Below are positions 17,654-26,718 of a DNA stretch of 64,000 nt, piece by piece. The notes beneath the pieces are model-generated. The model was not told the origin of the DNA. It worked only from the letters and a program-made list of their open reading frames with translations, and searched no databases. Origin of the DNA: an uncultured Sulfurovum sp. (lineage in GTDB: Bacteria; Campylobacterota; Campylobacteria; Campylobacterales; Sulfurovaceae). The position numbers and the translations under genes were made by a program. How positions within the stretch are numbered: the stretch's first letter is position 1; every line of letters starts with the position of its first letter. The stretch spans positions 37,282 to 101,281 of the forward strand of contig CAJXJN010000001.1 of the NCBI GenBank assembly GCA_913055205.1, written 5' to 3'.

Positions 17654-17745
17654 TGCCACAGAGTGACAATATATATTATTATGGTATTTACGCAGTAATT
17701 TTGGTAGCATTCTTTTTTGTTTTAAAGTCACCAAAAAAGAAGTAA
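17653..17745 (+). CDS. Tiny single-pass membrane protein (30 aa) in the PTS operon
   Basis: An ATG overlaps the EIIA stop (ATGA), with GGAGGTGAACTG just upstream, an excellent ribosome-binding site at AGGAGGTG-like spacing. The product is polar at the start (MPQSDNIYYY), has one hydrophobic helix (AVILVAFFFVL) and a basic end (KSPKKK), giving an N-out/C-in orientation. No family is recognised. The strong translational signals argue for a real small gene, perhaps tuning the EIICB transporter; the function is a guess. Confidence 0.5.
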   Translation: MPQSDNIYYYGIYAVILVAFFFVLKSPKKK

Positions 17746-17836
17746 TTTAACTTTTGCATATACATTATCTTCATGCGTAACACAGGGATTCTCAAGCCTG
17801 AGACAATGTAAAAAGTTACATATTAAACTGGCTATA

Positions 17837-17860
17837 AAACTTTGTGAATCCACAAAGTTT
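17837..17860. terminator. Perfect hairpin between convergent PTS operons
   Basis: A 10-bp perfect stem AAACTTTGTG/CACAAAGTTT with loop AATC, placed between the nagA operon and nagE, which converge. There is no long T run on either strand, so it is only a candidate bidirectional terminator or insulating structure. Confidence 0.4.
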
Positions 17861-17912
17861 GAGAATGATGATGGAACTGCTTGTGTAAGAGTTAAGTTGT
17901 TCCGAGGGCTGA

Positions 17913-19292
17913 TTACTTTAATGCTTCTTTGATTCCTTCTGCTATCTTCTCTGCTTTTGTACCGAGTATGATCTGGATCGATCTTTTATCGGGACGGATG
18001 ACACCTTTTGCTCCGAGTACCATAAAATCTTCATCTTTGAGTGATGCGCTATCCTTTACACTCATACGAAGTCTTGTAATACAGGCATCAGTATCGAGGA
18101 TATTTTCCTCTCCTCCCAGTGCTTCTATGAATACCAGTGCTTCATCGGAAGTAGAACCGGATGAAGTATCCTCCTGTAGCTCTGTTTCCAGTATCTTAAG
18201 TTTGAAGAGTTTGATGGTATAGTAACTGAGTACAAAATAGAGTAGGGCAAAAAACACACCAAGAGGAAGTATACGTAATGGATGCGTAGCAAGTTTATAG
18301 TTGATCACATAGTCAATAAAGCCTGCCGAAAAGCCAAAACCGGCATGAATATCCAGCATTTGGGCTAAAGAAAGAGCCAAGCCTGTAAGAATAGCATGGA
18401 GTACAAAAAGCAATGGAGCGACAAAAAGAAAGAGAAACTCCAAAGGTTCGGTGATCCCTGTTAAAAATGAAGTGAATGCAACACCTGCTAAAACAGCACC
18501 TGCTTTTTTACGGTAGTTTTTGGGTGTATTGAGATAAATGGCATATGCCATAGCAGGAAGCCCGAACATCATGACTACATAAAAACCGGACATATAGACT
18601 CCGGCTGTTTTGTCCCCGGCAAAGAAGCGATGCAGGTCCCCATTGGCAACCACTTCTACGCCGTCTTTAAGGTGAGTATATTCACCCAACTGGAACCAAA
18701 AGACAGAGTTGAGGATATGATGGAGTCCAAGAGGGATGAGAAGACGGTTGAGTGTACCGTAGATGAAAGTACCTATTTCGTTTAATCCTATAATCATATT
18801 GGAAAAGGCATCTATAGTACCCTGGGCATAGTGCCAGAAGTAGCCAGCCAGGACTCCTACAACAATGGCAGAGAGCGCTGTAATAATGGGCACAAATCGT
18901 TTTCCTCCAAAGAAGCCCAGGAATTCAGGAAGTTTAATGTCATGAAAACGGTTGTAAAGTGTGCCTGCAAGTACCCCGATGATGATTCCCACAAAGACAC
19001 CCATATTGACATCTTTGTCAATACTGATGTAAACAGCTTTGGCGATAAGTACGCCGATGGCTCCGGAGAGTGCAGCAGCACCATCATTGTTCTTGGCAAG
19101 TCCATAAGCGATACCTACACCAAAAAGCAGGTCAAGGTTGGAAAAGATGGCATCTCCGGCACTTTTCATGATAAGGGCTATCTGCCCGTCAAAAATATCT
19201 CCAAATCCCAGGCGCAGCAGTAAGGCAGCAACAGGAAGTACTGCGATCGGGGTCATAAGTGCCTTACCTATACGTTGTAACAGATTAAACAT
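17913..19292 (-). CDS. nagE: PTS EIICB component, N-acetylglucosamine-specific type
   Basis: About 459 residues from the ATG at 19292 (AGAGGAGA upstream); the open frame extends 15 codons further, but that lies inside the end of the EI gene. The EIIC domain (about 1-365) is a multi-pass channel with LLIPLGLHHILNSVFWFQLGEY and GITEPLEFLFLFVAP, hallmarks of the glucose/GlcNAc class. The EIIB domain near the C-terminus has the phosphorylated Cys in DTDACITRLRMSVKD (about residue 404). It imports and phosphorylates the sugar. GlcNAc specificity is inferred from similarity and from nagA nearby. It overlaps the HPr-EI gene by 8 bp. Confidence 0.9.
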   Translation of the reverse strand: MFNLLQRIGKALMTPIAVLPVAALLLRLGFGDIFDGQIALIMKSAGDAIFSNLDLLFGVGIAYGLAKNNDGAAALSGAIGVLIAKAVYISIDKDVNMGVFVGIIIGVLAGTLYNRFHDIKLPEFLGFFGGKRFVPIITALSAIVVGVLAGYFWHYAQGTIDAFSNMIIGLNEIGTFIYGTLNRLLIPLGLHHILNSVFWFQLGEYTHLKDGVEVVANGDLHRFFAGDKTAGVYMSGFYVVMMFGLPAMAYAIYLNTPKNYRKKAGAVLAGVAFTSFLTGITEPLEFLFLFVAPLLFVLHAILTGLALSLAQMLDIHAGFGFSAGFIDYVINYKLATHPLRILPLGVFFALLYFVLSYYTIKLFKLKILETELQEDTSSGSTSDEALVFIEALGGEENILDTDACITRLRMSVKDSASLKDEDFMVLGAKGVIRPDKRSIQIILGTKAEKIAEGIKEALK

Positions 19293-21117
19293 GTCTGATC
19301 TCCTCTTTGGTTTGCGCAATGCTTTTAGGGGAGACACTTAAGGTCTCTATGCCCAGGTTTATTAAGGTTGCTATAGCCTTTTTGTTTGCCGCCAGCTCCC
19401 CGCAGATACTTACAGGTTTTGTTGCTTTTTTAACAATAGTGCCAATGACATTGAAAAGTACGGGTGATGCTTCATCCACCTTCAGTGTAGGATGGGTTCT
19501 TTCAATGGCAAAAAGATATTGTCCAAGATCATTGGTACCGATAGAGTAAAAATCCACTACTTCATTGAATGACTCTATTAAAAAAAGTACAGAAGGTACT
19601 TCTATCATAATACCAAAGAGGATCTGTGAAATATCCAGCTGATGTTTTTTTGCGAGCTCTTTTGCAAAAGTCTTTGCTTCATGGAACTCTTCTACACTGC
19701 TTACCATAGGGAACATGATCTTGATCGTTTTGTTCCCGGCAGCTGCGAAAATGGCATGGAGCTGTTCTGCCATGATCTCAGGGTGGCTTTGAAAAAGGCG
19801 TATGCCGCGTATGCCGAGGAAGGGGTTGCTCTCTTTAGGCAGTTGTAGATAGGGGAGTGCTTTATCCCCGCCTACATCCAGTGTACGTACGGTAATGTCG
19901 TCAAAATGGGAAAATATCTCTTCATAGGTTCTGGTTTGTCTCTCAAAAGAGGGTTTCTCCTCTTTAAATAAAAATTCTGTACGCAGAAGTCCTATACCCT
20001 GTGCACCTTCCTCCTTGGATATTTTGACAGAGTCGATATCGGTAACATTTGCCATGACCTTTATATCTCTGCCTTTTTGTGTTACTGCAGGTTTAAAGCG
20101 TTTTTCTGAGGCTAAAGCTTTCTGTTCGTTATCTTTCTCCAAGCGCTTTCGTGCTTTTTCCATATCTGCCCGGGTAGGATCAGTAACAACTACACTGCTG
20201 TGTGCATCCAGAATGACAGATCTTTCTGTATCAAACAGAGAAGTATCTGCAATGAGTGAAGGTATGCCGGCTCCACGAAGGAGAATGGCAGTATGGGAAT
20301 TGATGGAAGTCTCTTTGAGGATCACCCCTGCAACATCTGTCTGTGACAACTGTTCTATTTGACTTGGGAACAGGTCGTTGGCCAACAATATGAAGGGTTT
20401 ATCCGGAAAGTGTGCTTCCACCTCCAACCCCAAGTGTTTTTTCACACGTTGCAGAATATCTTTATAGTCACTGATCTTTGCTTTCAGTTTTCCTCCTGAA
20501 AGTTCTGAGGAGGCATCTTTTATAAGTACTTCTAACCCGTGAAGAGTAGAGGCCTTTGCTTTAAGTGATGCTAAGAGTTCCTTTTGGGCAAGGTAAATGT
20601 TTGCATCACTGTTTTGTGCCTGTGTAGTATAAAGTATTTCAAGCTCATCTATACTTTGATGCACTGCTTCTTCAAAAGTAAGCTCACTCTTTTTTTGCAC
20701 TCTTGTCTCTTTGTAGTGATAGACAGGAGCGATGGCAATACCACTAGAGATAATATCCCCTTCTATGAACGCACCCTTATAATGGCTTTGCTCTTTTTGT
20801 ATCGCTTTTATCTCTTTATCTTCTTGCATGAGTGAAGTAAAAGTGTGTCTTAAAACTTCTAGTGCTTCTTTGGCTTGTTTGCCTTGACATGTGAGTTTAA
20901 ACCTGCTCCCTTTTTCTAACGAGAGAGCCAGTAGAGTGTTGACACCTTTTGCATCTACTGTAGTGCCTTCAAAAGAAGCTGTGATTTTACAAGGGTACTT
21001 TTTAGCTACAGAGACAAATTGTGCAACAGGTCTTAGATGAAATCCGTTATTGGAGGTGACAGTAAGTGTTGTACCATCTGTTTTATAAAATAGATTTTTT
21101 AGAAATTCCATAGCCAT
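19285..21117 (-). CDS. ptsI: Fused HPr-enzyme I phosphotransferase
   Basis: 610 residues. Residues ~15-97 are an HPr domain with the phosphorylated His27 in NNGFHLRPVAQFV; the usual Ser46 region reads DAKGVNTLLAL, with Gly in place of the kinase-target Ser. Residues ~115-610 are enzyme I, with active His275 in TSINSHTAILLRGAGIPSL, the PEP-binding GIGLLRTEFLF region, DVGGDKALPYL, the GTNDLGQYLFAIERTHP signature and catalytic Cys in SICGELA. It transfers phosphate from PEP through His275 and its own HPr to EIIA. A second in-frame ATG at 21111 is possible. Confidence 0.93.
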   Translation of the reverse strand: MAMEFLKNLFYKTDGTTLTVTSNNGFHLRPVAQFVSVAKKYPCKITASFEGTTVDAKGVNTLLALSLEKGSRFKLTCQGKQAKEALEVLRHTFTSLMQEDKEIKAIQKEQSHYKGAFIEGDIISSGIAIAPVYHYKETRVQKKSELTFEEAVHQSIDELEILYTTQAQNSDANIYLAQKELLASLKAKASTLHGLEVLIKDASSELSGGKLKAKISDYKDILQRVKKHLGLEVEAHFPDKPFILLANDLFPSQIEQLSQTDVAGVILKETSINSHTAILLRGAGIPSLIADTSLFDTERSVILDAHSSVVVTDPTRADMEKARKRLEKDNEQKALASEKRFKPAVTQKGRDIKVMANVTDIDSVKISKEEGAQGIGLLRTEFLFKEEKPSFERQTRTYEEIFSHFDDITVRTLDVGGDKALPYLQLPKESNPFLGIRGIRLFQSHPEIMAEQLHAIFAAAGNKTIKIMFPMVSSVEEFHEAKTFAKELAKKHQLDISQILFGIMIEVPSVLFLIESFNEVVDFYSIGTNDLGQYLFAIERTHPTLKVDEASPVLFNVIGTIVKKATKPVSICGELAANKKAIATLINLGIETLSVSPKSIAQTKEEIRHV

Positions 21118-21185
21118 CTTTTATATTTTGATAACTCAAAGTATATCAAAGATTTGCTATACTCAAATAAAAATTAGGAAAATGA

Positions 21186-22919
21186 TTGAAACACCTTATT
21201 GATTTTATTGAAGCAAAAGATGTGAGTAAGACATCGATCTATAAACACCTTAAATGTACGAAAGGTGAAGCACAACTTGTGCAGTATGTATGTCAGCGTT
21301 ATGTGAAAGGGCTTGAAGAGGTGCCTGTGCTGGAAATGCTGCAAGATAACTTTCCGGAAGAGGGATATGTGTACCTTAAAAAACTTGAATTGGTAAAAAA
21401 CCTACTTGATCTGGGCTGGATCATCCAGATGAGTTTTGGACAGGTCAAGGCACATGAAACATCTCAACTTGAACTTCTTAATACCTCTGTGACACCAAGT
21501 ATCTCTCTTTTACGTCTGCTTGAAGAAGGGTCTTTGGAAATATTTCTTCCTGAAGTCAAACCTTATACGGATCACCTGGAGTACTTGCAGGACCAGTTTG
21601 ACATGGTGGCTCTTTTGCATAAGATAGCTACGTTTAAACAAGGTTTAGCAGACAACTCTTTAAGCATTGGACGGCTCAAAAACAAGTTGACTCTTTTGAC
21701 AACACGTATAGAAGAGCGTGTTAAAATGACGGAGACCCCTATTGTGGTTGAAGAGTTCTTTAAAGAAAAAGAGCTTGACGAGAAAGAAAAACGTATCTTC
21801 CTTGCATTGCTTAAAGAGGAGTATAGTGGAGGAGAAGGGCAGTTTAGAGATATGAATACCCTTATAGAACTCATCTCTTTTGATGAGTATGAAAAGATAA
21901 AAAACAGAGCCCTGCTTGAAGATGGTGCAAAGCTTATTACCGAAGACATTATAGATTACGAAGAAATACTTAATATGTTTGGAGGAGTCAGCCGTTCGTT
22001 CTACCTGCAGGAAGAAGTGATGCAACGCATTATCCATCCTAAGAAAAAGAAGAAAGTGACTAAGCTTAAGTTAGATGCACTTGTACAGGAACAGGAGCTT
22101 TTTGAGTATCTGAAACCTACCACAACACTTGATGATGTAGTACTTCATCCAAAAACCAGAGAGACACTGAACAATGTTGTCAAACAGGTTGACAAAGAGG
22201 TCTTTAAAAAACTCAGAGAGTGGGGGATTAAAGATAAGCGTAAAGGTATTGATGCACGTATTATTTTCTATGGTGCAGCAGGGACAGGTAAAACGATGAC
22301 AGCAATGAGCCTGGCAAAGACACTCAAAAAGCCTATCCTCTCTTTTGACTGTTCCAAGATTCTATCTATGTATGTGGGAGAGAGTGAGAAGAATGTCCGT
22401 AAGATATTTGATGATTTTCAGGAGTTGAGCAAGAAGGCAAAAGTAGAGCCTATTTTACTGCTTAACGAAGCGGACCAGTTCCTGAGTTCCAGATCTGAAG
22501 GTACAGGGTCTTCTGCTGACAAGATGCATAACCAGATGCAAAATATCTTTTTGGAGCAGATAGAAAAATTCGAAGGTATACTCATCGCTACGACGAATCT
22601 GCTCGGCAATATAGACAAAGCATTCTCCAGACGCTTTAACTACAAGATAGAGTTCAAGAAACCGGGTAAAAAACAACGCCTGAGACTATGGCAATTCATG
22701 CTCCCTGAAAACGCAGACTATGAAGAGGGCTTCGATATGGCAGAGTTGGCCAAATATGAACTCACAGGCGGTCAGATCAATCTTATCATCAAAAACACAG
22801 CTTATAAAGTGGCTGTAAGAGATGAAAGTGTCTTTACAAATCAGGATTTCCTTGAAGAGATAGAAAAAGAGCTGGGTTCCAGTTTTGAAGGTTCCAAGAG
22901 TATGGGGTTCAAGGTTTAG
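21186..22919 (+). CDS. AAA-family ATPase of unknown role
   Basis: 577 residues from a TTG start preceded by TTAGGAAAATGA. The N-terminal ~330 residues are helical and charged, with no recognised domain. The C-terminal AAA module has Walker A GAAGTGKT (about 362-369), a pore-like MYVGESEKNVRKIFDD segment, Walker B ILLLNEAD with Asn before Glu (about 422), a sensor-1-like LIATTNL and an arginine-finger region FSRRFNYKIEF. It resembles membrane- or substrate-remodelling AAA proteins of the FtsH/spastin lineage, but lacks protease or membrane segments. A TATACT -10-like box lies at 21158-21163. Its partners are unclear. Confidence 0.8.
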   Translation: MKHLIDFIEAKDVSKTSIYKHLKCTKGEAQLVQYVCQRYVKGLEEVPVLEMLQDNFPEEGYVYLKKLELVKNLLDLGWIIQMSFGQVKAHETSQLELLNTSVTPSISLLRLLEEGSLEIFLPEVKPYTDHLEYLQDQFDMVALLHKIATFKQGLADNSLSIGRLKNKLTLLTTRIEERVKMTETPIVVEEFFKEKELDEKEKRIFLALLKEEYSGGEGQFRDMNTLIELISFDEYEKIKNRALLEDGAKLITEDIIDYEEILNMFGGVSRSFYLQEEVMQRIIHPKKKKKVTKLKLDALVQEQELFEYLKPTTTLDDVVLHPKTRETLNNVVKQVDKEVFKKLREWGIKDKRKGIDARIIFYGAAGTGKTMTAMSLAKTLKKPILSFDCSKILSMYVGESEKNVRKIFDDFQELSKKAKVEPILLLNEADQFLSSRSEGTGSSADKMHNQMQNIFLEQIEKFEGILIATTNLLGNIDKAFSRRFNYKIEFKKPGKKQRLRLWQFMLPENADYEEGFDMAELAKYELTGGQINLIIKNTAYKVAVRDESVFTNQDFLEEIEKELGSSFEGSKSMGFKV

Positions 22920-23059
22920 GACAGATATATTAAATCCCGCAGGGGAGGACCACTGCAGGATAACAATTATAATTCGGGTGATGTGAAAAAAGTAGAGAGA
23001 AAGCTTCTCTCTGATGAAAAGAAAATAGTAAAGAAAAGCGGATTTTCTAAAAAGTAAAT

Positions 23060-23464
23060 CTACTTCACGATCTCCATATTCACGCCCATAAGTCCAATGA
23101 TCCCCTGCTTTACGTTGAGCGGAGTGAACCCATTTTTTTCTAAAATACGCGAAGCTGAGACACTTCGGTTCCCGCTGCGGCAGTAGACGATGATCTTCTT
23201 GTGCTTATCAGCCTGAAGTTTATCCAGGTTTTTTTCCAGTTCACTCAGAGGAATAAGTTTTGCATTTCTCAGGTGACCGGACTTGAACTCTTTTATGGTT
23301 CTCACATCCAAAAGTGTTACATTTTGGTCATCTTGCAGTAATTCTTGTGCCTGTTTGGCAGTAATGGATTCAAAGTTGGCGAATATCCATCCTTTGGTGT
23401 AGGAAAAGTAAACGACCAAACCCACCATAGCGATCCAATAAAGTATATTCGTATATTTTTCCAT
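23060..23464 (-). CDS. Membrane-anchored rhodanese-like protein
   Basis: 134 residues. An N-terminal helix (ILYWIAMVGLVVYFSY, about 7-22) anchors the protein, followed by a rhodanese domain with LLDVRTIKEFKSGHLRNA and the active-site loop YCRSGNRS, where Cys95 would carry the persulfide. It ends shortly after the domain. Rhodaneses move sulfane sulfur; single-domain forms in sulfur-oxidising Campylobacterota may feed sulfur handling at the periplasmic face, though this is inference. It stands alone, convergent with the AAA gene. Confidence 0.88.
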   Translation of the reverse strand: MEKYTNILYWIAMVGLVVYFSYTKGWIFANFESITAKQAQELLQDDQNVTLLDVRTIKEFKSGHLRNAKLIPLSELEKNLDKLQADKHKKIIVYCRSGNRSVSASRILEKNGFTPLNVKQGIIGLMGVNMEIVK

Positions 23465-23710
23465 ACTATAGTCCTAATAATATTTTTCAACATTGTAGCA
23501 CTTTTTTTTGTTTCACATAGTTACATCCCCCTAAACTAATCTTTTAAAGCAAATTGAGTCTAAAGTAATTTAACTATCTTTCAGCTAATATAAAAATAAT
23601 ATTCTGAGAATACTCTCGTTATATTGCCAAGTCTTAAGACAAAGCTTTGGTGAGATGAATTAGGCAGGAGCTTTGCTTCTGTAGAAGAATTAAATAGGTA
23701 AGGGATTAAT

Positions 23711-24100
23711 ATGACTCATGTAATTACAGAACATCCATATTTTGGTGTATTTGTTTTATTTGCACTGACAGCAGTTGCATTTCCTGCAACGCTTATGGCG
23801 GCTCGTTTCATTAGTAGAAAACTAGCCAAACTTGACACAGAAAAGCTTAAACTCACCATCTATGAGTGTGGACCGGAGGTGACTAAGCAACCCAACACCA
23901 TCTCTGTACAGTTTTACCTGATAGCACTCTTGTTTATCTTGTTTGATGTAGAGATCATCTTTATGTTCCCGTGGGCGATCGACTTTAAACTGCTTGGTTG
24001 GTTCGGTTTTGCAGAGATGATACTATTTATATTACTACTTGCGATTGGTTTCGTATATGCATGGAAGAAAGGAGCACTTGAATGGCACAGCATCAAGTAA
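23711..24100 (+). CDS. nuoA: NADH-quinone oxidoreductase subunit A
   Basis: 129 residues with three membrane helices: about 11-31, 65-85 and 90-112. The conserved segment [11 protein letters not shown] in the loop after helix 1 carries the invariant Cys, and [13 protein letters not shown] marks helix 2. It starts the nuo operon; AGGTAAGGGATTAAT precedes the ATG. Its last 19 bp overlap nuoB. The leader (about 23590-23700) is AT-rich with a TATATT box near 23619, but no promoter can be assigned with confidence. Confidence 0.96.
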   Translation: MTHVITEHPYFGVFVLFALTAVAFPATLMAARFISRKLAKLDTEKLKLTIYECGPEVTKQPNTISVQFYLIALLFILFDVEIIFMFPWAIDFKLLGWFGFAEMILFILLLAIGFVYAWKKGALEWHSIK

Positions 24101-24600
24101 ATTACGCCTCATCAGCAGGCTTGCCGATAGCATTGACTTCGGTAGATAAACTCGTAAACTGGGGGCGTTCAAACTCTCTTTGGCCGCTTACATATGGACT
24201 CGCATGTTGTGCGATCGAAATGATGGCATCGGGAGCAAGTCGTTATGACTTCGATAGAATGGGTACGATCTTTAGGGCCTCTCCAAGACAGGCAGATGTG
24301 ATGATCCTTGCAGGGACACTTTCTAAAAAGCACTCAGAGTTTGCAAGAAGACTCTATGACCAGATGACAGAGCCTAAATGGGTCATCTCTATGGGTTCAT
24401 GTGCAAATACAGGTGGTATGTTCAATACTTATGCAACGGTACAAGGGGTTGACCGTATCATCCCGGTAGATATCTATCTTCCCGGTTGTGCCCCAAGACC
24501 TGAAACCCTTCAGTATGCACTCATGATGCTTCAAAAGAAGATCAGAAGAGAGTCTGCAAATATGAATAACAATACAAAACAAAACTTGAGGTTAGTGTAA
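24082..24600 (+). CDS. nuoB: NADH-quinone oxidoreductase subunit B
   Basis: 172 residues; holds the terminal [4Fe-4S] cluster N2 that reduces quinone. Ligand cysteines are in LACCAIEMM (tandem pair), [12 protein letters not shown] and [10 protein letters not shown]. Starts inside the 3' end of nuoA (19 bp overlap) and its last base is shared with the ATG of nuoC, so the three are translationally coupled. Size is typical. Confidence 0.97.
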   Translation: MAQHQVNYASSAGLPIALTSVDKLVNWGRSNSLWPLTYGLACCAIEMMASGASRYDFDRMGTIFRASPRQADVMILAGTLSKKHSEFARRLYDQMTEPKWVISMGSCANTGGMFNTYATVQGVDRIIPVDIYLPGCAPRPETLQYALMMLQKKIRRESANMNNNTKQNLRLV

Positions 24601-25382
24601 TGAGAAAATATACGCCAAAAGACAATGTTCAGGGTAAATCATACTATACAGATAGATTTTGGGTAGCACCACGTGTCCCAAGACATGAAGTAGAAGAAGG
24701 AAGTCACTTTGCGGATGTTGTAAAGGCTTTGGGCAGAAAAGCAAAAGAGTCTTATGTTGAGATAGGACAACTGGTAGTACATATTAAAGCAAGTGAAAAT
24801 TTCAATGTACTGAAAACACTCAAAGAGAGTTGTGGATATACCCAATGTTCAGAGCAGAGTGCAGTAGATTATTTGGCAAAAGATGGAGAATTTGAACTTT
24901 TTTATCAACTGTTGAATATTTCTGAAGCAAAAAGAGTAAGAGTAGTATGCCGTATCAAAAAGGGTGAAGCCATAGAGAGTGTTGTGCCACTTTTCAAATC
25001 TGCAAATTTTGCGGAGCGTGAAATATTTGACATGTTCGGTATCAAGGTAAATAACCATCCATTCCTTAAACGTATTCTTATGCCTGATGACTGGGAAGGA
25101 CATCCTCTCCTTAAAACCTACCCAATGATAGGGGATGAGTTTGCTTCATGGTATGAAGTAGACAAGATCTTTGGCAAAGAGTATAGAGATGTAATAGGAC
25201 CTGAGAACAGAGATCCTGCACGCATTGACAGATATGATACAAAACGTTTCTCAAGAGTAGGATATGAAGTACCATTTGGAGCGGATATCTCTGAGGGTGA
25301 AAAAGAGAACCCTATAGAATATAGTGAAACAGTTTTAGTTGATTATACGAAATCATCTAAACAATTAGATGAGAGAAGATAA
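24600..25382 (+). CDS. nuoC: NADH-quinone oxidoreductase subunit C
   Basis: 260 residues of the 30-kDa subunit family. The marker segment is FKSANFAEREIFDMFGIKVNNHPFLKRILMPDDW, which matches the ERE-DMFGI-...-HP-L-RIL signature; a GHPLLKTYP block follows. The first ~60 residues are a basic extension typical of Campylobacterota NuoC. It is part of the peripheral arm between NuoB and NuoD. Starts at the TAATG junction with nuoB. Confidence 0.95.
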   Translation: MRKYTPKDNVQGKSYYTDRFWVAPRVPRHEVEEGSHFADVVKALGRKAKESYVEIGQLVVHIKASENFNVLKTLKESCGYTQCSEQSAVDYLAKDGEFELFYQLLNISEAKRVRVVCRIKKGEAIESVVPLFKSANFAEREIFDMFGIKVNNHPFLKRILMPDDWEGHPLLKTYPMIGDEFASWYEVDKIFGKEYRDVIGPENRDPARIDRYDTKRFSRVGYEVPFGADISEGEKENPIEYSETVLVDYTKSSKQLDERR

Positions 25383-25391
25383 GGGGAGAGT

Positions 25392-26621
25392 ATGCAACAA
25401 GTCAATAAATTAACGCCATTTTTTGAAAACCTCAATTTTGAGCGTGATGACAATACAATGGTCATCAACTTCGGTCCTCAGCACCCTTCGGCACACGGTC
25501 AGCTTAGACTTGTATTAGAGTTGGATGGTGAGCAGGTAGTAAAAGCCTATCCGGATATCGGGTATCTTCACAGAGGTATTGAAAAGATGGCAGAAAATAT
25601 GACCTATAATGAATTTTTGCCAACTACGGATAGACTGGACTACATTGCGTCAACCTCAAATAACTATGCGTATGCTTTAGCCGTAGAGAAACTTCTTGGT
25701 ATTGAAGCACCCAGACGTGCACAGGTGATCAGAACAATGCTATTGGAACTCAATAGAATTATCTCTCACCTTTTCTTCATAGCAACACATGCACTGGATG
25801 TGGGTGCGATGTCAGTCTTCCTTTATGCCTTCCGTGAACGTGAATTTGCGATGGATCTGATGGAAGATTACTGTGGAGCAAGATTGACACACTCTTCAGT
25901 GCGTATCGGTGGTGTACCTCTTGACCTGCCTGCAGGTTGGGTAGAAAAGTTGGCGTCATTCTGTGCGAAAGTGAATCATGAAGTAGAACATACGTATGAA
26001 GCACTTTTAACGGAAAACCGTATTTGGAAGATGCGTTTGGAAAATGTAGGGGTTATCTCAGCAGAAGATGCTCTTTCCTGGGGCTGTACAGGACCAATGC
26101 TCAGAGGTTCCGGCGTGAAGTATGATATCAGAAAAGAGGAACCGTATGAGCTTTATTCGGAGCTTGATTTTGATATTCCTGTAAGTGACAGATGTGATTC
26201 TTATGGTCGTTACAGACTCTATATGGAAGAGATGAGACAATCCGTAAGGATCTTGGAACAGCTTATCCCTATGTATGCGAAGACCGAACCACAGTTGATG
26301 GCACATGCACCACAATATATCTCTGCACCAAAAGAAGAGATCATGACACAAAACTATGCACTTATGCAACACTTTGTACTTGTCACACAGGGGATGAGAC
26401 CACCAAAAGGTGAAGTCTATGTCCCAACTGAGTCGCCAAAAGGTGAACTTGGATTCTATATTAAGTCAGAGGGTGAGCCGTATGCTTACAGACTGAAGTG
26501 TAGAGCACCGAGTTTCTTCCATACAGGATTGCTTCAGGAGATTCTTGTAGGTACTTATATAGCAGATGTCGTTACGATCATTGGTACTACCAATATCGTA
26601 TTCGGTGAAGTTGACAGATGA
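25392..26621 (+). CDS. nuoD: NADH-quinone oxidoreductase subunit D
   Basis: 409 residues of the 49-kDa subunit that forms the quinone pocket with NuoB. Signatures are [22 protein letters not shown] at the N-terminus (the quinone-binding His is in this loop), [12 protein letters not shown], and the C-terminal [17 protein letters not shown] with [13 protein letters not shown] as the end. GGGGAGAGT precedes the ATG. A strong terminator-like hairpin follows at 26632-26655, before the unusual nuoE. Confidence 0.97.
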   Translation: MQQVNKLTPFFENLNFERDDNTMVINFGPQHPSAHGQLRLVLELDGEQVVKAYPDIGYLHRGIEKMAENMTYNEFLPTTDRLDYIASTSNNYAYALAVEKLLGIEAPRRAQVIRTMLLELNRIISHLFFIATHALDVGAMSVFLYAFREREFAMDLMEDYCGARLTHSSVRIGGVPLDLPAGWVEKLASFCAKVNHEVEHTYEALLTENRIWKMRLENVGVISAEDALSWGCTGPMLRGSGVKYDIRKEEPYELYSELDFDIPVSDRCDSYGRYRLYMEEMRQSVRILEQLIPMYAKTEPQLMAHAPQYISAPKEEIMTQNYALMQHFVLVTQGMRPPKGEVYVPTESPKGELGFYIKSEGEPYAYRLKCRAPSFFHTGLLQEILVGTYIADVVTIIGTTNIVFGEVDR

Positions 26622-26631
26622 GAACCGTTGG

Positions 26632-26657
26632 AAAAGGTGAAGAGTTTCACCTTTTTT
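26632..26657 (+). terminator. Terminator-like hairpin inside the nuo operon
   Basis: A perfect 10-bp stem AAAAGGTGAA/TTCACCTTTT with a 4-nt loop GAGT, ending in a run of six T. It lies 10 bp past the nuoD stop and before nuoE, so part of the transcripts may end after nuoABCD. Confidence 0.65.
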
Positions 26658-26704
26658 GGTTTGAAACCGAAGCGGTCGGAACAAAGTGTAGCCGCGTAGG
26701 CAGG
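26655..26704 (+). repeat. Short intergenic repeat upstream of nuoE
   Basis: TTTGGTTTGAAACCGAA, then CGGAACAAAG, AGCC and GTAGGCAG, in the same order as the element at 15957-16039 but without its 33-bp inserted hairpin. It contains small stems GGTTT/AAACC and ACCG/CGGT. It follows a terminator hairpin, as does the copy near fadD, and its end runs into the AGGAGG before nuoE. Confidence 0.45.
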
Positions 26705-26718
26705 AGGACAAATATATA

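Noticed and set aside
22983..23057. GTG-started 24-codon Lys-rich frame between the AAA gene and the rhodanese
   Set aside because: No good ribosome-binding site, too short, no conserved feature visible.
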